A stretch of DNA of 12,371 nucleotides, from contig SKYX01000071.1 in NCBI GenBank assembly GCA_007127655.1, forward strand, positions 1 to 12,371. The letters are read 5' to 3'. Each line of letters begins with the position of its first letter. Position 1 is the stretch's first letter. A model generated the notes under the pieces. The model saw only the letters and a list, made by a program, of their open reading frames with translations. It had not been told where the DNA came from and searched no databases. A program made the position numbers and the translations under genes. The stretch comes from Desulfonatronum sp. Its GTDB lineage: Bacteria > Desulfobacterota > Desulfovibrionia > Desulfovibrionales > Desulfonatronaceae. Shown here piece after piece: positions 10,075 through 12,371 of the stretch.

Positions 10075-10829
10075 GCCGGTCGGTCTGGACGGAATCCTTC
10101 CGGGTGCGGACCAGTGAGGCGGACATGTTCGGCCTGGCCCGTCTGGACGCCCTGTTCGGCTGTTTCCAAGAGGCGGCTGGCCACCATGCCCGCGATCTCG
10201 GCGTGGGTCGGGAAATTTTGGAGGCGCAAGGCTGCTTCTGGGTGCTTTCGCGCTGCTGGATGCGCGTCCGGCGCTATCCGGCCTGGGGTAGGGAATTTGT
10301 GGTCCGCACCTGGCCCCAGGGGGTGCGTCGGCTGTTCGCGCTGCGCCATTTTCGCCTGCTGGACCCTGGTGGCGCGGACTTCGGTTCCGGCATCTCGGCC
10401 TGGGTGATCCTGGACGCGAAGCATCGACCGGTCCGCCCCGGCCCGTTTCTGGAGCACCTCATACTGCCCGACGAGCCGGACGTAGAGGGCGACGTCCTGG
10501 AAAAGCAGCCTGCTGTGGCCGAAATGCCGGAATTGGGGCGGCTCATGGTGCCCTACAGCGACTTGGACGTGAACCGACACGTCAACAACGCGGCCTACGT
10601 CCGCTGGATTCTGGACAGCTTTGACCAAGAGCACCATGAACGCCGCCAAGTCCGCTCCATCCGCATCGACTATCTGGCCGAAACCCTGCGTGGTGAGACC
10701 GTCTCTCTTCATGGAGTGGCGGAAAACCGGAATACGGACCGAATGGTCGTCGTCGGACGGCGCGGAGCGGATGGACAACAGGTCTTTCAGGCCGACCTGA
10801 CCTGGGAGGAACGGGATGAAGCGGGTTGA
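10071..10829 (+). CDS. Acyl-ACP thioesterase (double hotdog fold)
   Basis: This 252-residue protein matches bacterial acyl-ACP thioesterases (Pfam PF01643 type), which release free fatty acids from acyl carrier protein. Two hotdog domains can be seen. The first (about 5-125) includes LFGCFQEAAGHHARDLGVG and GCFWVLSRCWMRVRRYPAWG. The second (about 155-248) holds the active-site segment YSDLDVNRHVNNAAYVRW, with Asp166, Asn168 and His170 as the likely catalytic or oxyanion residues. It starts at ATG 10071 inside the epimerase stop (ATGA, 4-base overlap) with only a weak ribosome site, so the two are probably translated together. Chain-length preference cannot be read from sequence. Its role could be fatty-acid turnover or supply of free acids. 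Confidence 0.92.
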   Translation: MSRSVWTESFRVRTSEADMFGLARLDALFGCFQEAAGHHARDLGVGREILEAQGCFWVLSRCWMRVRRYPAWGREFVVRTWPQGVRRLFALRHFRLLDPGGADFGSGISAWVILDAKHRPVRPGPFLEHLILPDEPDVEGDVLEKQPAVAEMPELGRLMVPYSDLDVNRHVNNAAYVRWILDSFDQEHHERRQVRSIRIDYLAETLRGETVSLHGVAENRNTDRMVVVGRRGADGQQVFQADLTWEERDEAG

Positions 10830-10871
10830 CGCCTTGTCGTGGATTGCTCGTGCGGAAGGATCGGGAGCGGG

Positions 10872-12371
10872 CTATCGGCTGAAGAGCCCGGCGGCCAGGC
10901 CGAGGAAAAAGTGCTTGGCGTTGGTTCCCAGGGAGCGGATGCGGTAGCCGCCCTCCTGGACCACCAGGGTCGGCAGGCGCAGTTCACCGATCATTCGTCC
11001 GTTCCGCTCGAAGTCCCTGGCGGTCAGCCCCCAGGTCCCGGTGGGATCGCCCTTGGCCGGGTCCAGTCCCAAAGCCACCACCAAGGTCCGGGGCGCGAAC
11101 TTGCTGATCCGGCGCAGAGCCTTGGCCAAGGCCTCCCTGTACCCCTCGCCGTCAAGTGTATCTGGGAGGGCGATGTTCAGGTTGAATCCCTCGCCCGGTC
11201 CTTCTCCTTTTTCTTCCTCATACCCGCTGAAGTACGGATACGCGAAGCGGGGGTGGCCGTGCAGGGAGACGGTGAGCACGTCCGGGCGATGAGAGAAGAT
11301 ATCCTGGGTGCCGTTGCCGTGATGATAGTCGATGTCCAGCACCGCCACCCGACCGTGTCGGCTCAGGCTCTGAGCCGCCGCGGCGGCGGAATTAAAATAG
11401 CAGAACCCCCCGAAAACACGTCGCTCCGCATGATGTCCCGGAGGCCGCACCAGGGCGTAGGCGGTGCGGTAGCCTTCGCGCAGGGCCTGGGCCGCGGTCA
11501 GGGCGCAGTCCACGGCCCGCTTGGCTGCCAGAAAGGCGTTCCGGTTGATGGGCGTAAAGGTGTCAATGCAGAAATATCCGGCCCGAACCGGCAATTCCTT
11601 GGGCGGCCTGGTGCTGTTGCGGATCGGGAAAACATAGGGATAGACCGATTCGCCGGGCTTCAGCAGCGCGGAGGCCCGCCTGATGTACTCCACAAGCTGC
11701 CGGTCATGCACGGCCAGGATATGCTCCTCGCCGAAATGGCGCACCTTGATGCGCTGAAACAGGCCCAGAGGTTCGATGGCCTTGAGAATGGAGCGGATAC
11801 GTACCGGTGCTTCCACATACCCTCGTTCATGGACGTGATGGATGTCGTGTTGGTCGTTGACCACCAGGGCAATGCTTTTGTCCTGCTGAAACACGGCTCC
11901 TTCCGGCCATGTCGGAAAGGTCTGTCGGTCCGCGTCCGCGTTGACGTATCGTGGATCGCGGATGCGGACCGGGTCGTCCTGGAATGAGGCCACGACCATG
12001 TCCACGTAGCCCGGCGGGCAGCTTCCGGCGTATTTCCGTTCCAGGACGGCGCTGGCGACCTTTTGGGCTTCCCGGCGGCGCAACGGTTTATTCCGGCCCA
12101 AGAGGTCGGCCACCAGATACGGCGGACACGTGTCCTCCGGCTTGAGCGGCGTTTCATAGGCCGTGCCGACGATGGGCCTGGCCCCGAAGCGCTCGTAAAA
12201 TCGCAGTCGGGCCTTGTTTTGGCGCAAGATTGAGGGGTCCGCGCACAAGGCCGGATCATCGGGCAGGCACTCGAAGAATACTCCCGTCAGCTCCAAGGCC
12301 TTGGCCTCTTCCCGGACCCTGGCGTACAGGGCTCCGCCCACTCCTCCTCCGGTTTGCATGGTGGCCGCGGA
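10872..12371 (-). CDS. GNAT-like domain fused to HDAC/acetylpolyamine amidohydrolase, N-terminus cut off
   Basis: The frame is open from the right edge through 499 codons, so the gene begins outside the window. Numbering from the Met at 12357-12359, residues 1-90 resemble the end of a GNAT acetyltransferase: the acetyl-CoA loop QTGGGVGGALY (2-12), then NKARLRFYERFGARPI (48-63). A basic linker (about 90-155) follows. Residues about 160-495 form a zinc deacetylase of the HDAC/acetylpolyamine amidohydrolase class: CIDTFTPI (264-271), RPPGHHAE with the His309-His310 dyad, LDIDYHHGNGTQ (341-352) with ligands Asp344 and His346, GLDPAKGDP with Asp433, and EGGY with Tyr472. All catalytic residues are present, so the deacetylase should be active; the substrate (acetyl-lysine, acetylpolyamine or other) is unknown. 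It is convergent with the thioesterase gene, 42 bases apart. Confidence 0.9.
   Translation of the reverse strand, partial: SAATMQTGGGVGGALYARVREEAKALELTGVFFECLPDDPALCADPSILRQNKARLRFYERFGARPIVGTAYETPLKPEDTCPPYLVADLLGRNKPLRRREAQKVASAVLERKYAGSCPPGYVDMVVASFQDDPVRIRDPRYVNADADRQTFPTWPEGAVFQQDKSIALVVNDQHDIHHVHERGYVEAPVRIRSILKAIEPLGLFQRIKVRHFGEEHILAVHDRQLVEYIRRASALLKPGESVYPYVFPIRNSTRPPKELPVRAGYFCIDTFTPINRNAFLAAKRAVDCALTAAQALREGYRTAYALVRPPGHHAERRVFGGFCYFNSAAAAAQSLSRHGRVAVLDIDYHHGNGTQDIFSHRPDVLTVSLHGHPRFAYPYFSGYEEEKGEGPGEGFNLNIALPDTLDGEGYREALAKALRRISKFAPRTLVVALGLDPAKGDPTGTWGLTARDFERNGRMIGELRLPTLVVQEGGYRIRSLGTNAKHFFLGLAAGLFSR

Noticed and set aside
10868..10890. Inverted repeat CGGGCT / AGCCCG as a terminator between the convergent genes
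   Set aside because: The stem is only 6 pairs with an 11-base loop, lies partly in the deacetylase coding end, and has no T-tract on either strand.
10839..11987. 382-codon plus-strand open frame
   Set aside because: It is antisense to the deacetylase, whose catalytic motifs are all intact on the minus strand; the composition looks like a reverse shadow.

Overview
The window appears to come from a Gram-negative, GC-rich deltaproteobacterium-type chromosome. The best guess is the sulfate-reducing order Desulfovibrionales, judged from the protein sequences and gene order and not from any search. Nearly all of it is coding. No RNA gene, insertion sequence, CRISPR array or prophage signal was seen, and no gap between genes exceeds about 140 bases.

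Minus strand, 1-7456 (transcribed right to left): a long tightly packed run, mreB - mreC - mreD - mrdA (PBP2) - rodA - bactofilin - atpF' (b') - atpF (b) - atpH (delta) - atpA (only its first 12 codons are in the window). The first five genes encode the rod-shape elongasome: the MreB actin-like filament, the MreC/MreD membrane adaptors, and the PBP2 transpeptidase paired with the RodA glycosyltransferase. A bactofilin cytoskeletal gene closes that block and is followed directly by the ATP synthase operon. Several junctions overlap, which implies translational coupling. Unusual start codons are common here: TTG for atpF and atpH, GTG for rodA and mreD, and apparently AUU for mreC.

Plus strand, 7597-10829: a four-gene co-directional cluster diverging from mreB across a 140-base gap. 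It encodes a TIGR01212/YhcC-type radical SAM protein, an O6-alkylguanine-DNA alkyltransferase-like protein, a TIGR01777-type NAD(P)-dependent epimerase, and an acyl-ACP thioesterase. The last two overlap by ATGA. No obvious single pathway links them.

Minus strand, 10872 to the right edge: a convergent gene, cut by the window, encoding an acetylpolyamine amidohydrolase/HDAC-type deacetylase fused behind a GNAT-like acetyltransferase domain.

Most of the window is housekeeping. The points most worth a second look are the probable AUU start of mreC, which restores the membrane anchor that an ATG/GTG/TTG-only gene call loses; the GNAT-HDAC fusion; the physical link of shape genes, bactofilin and ATP synthase; and a predicted Cys-Cys-His-Cys metal site in PBP2. 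I did not find a convincing wholly new multi-gene system.
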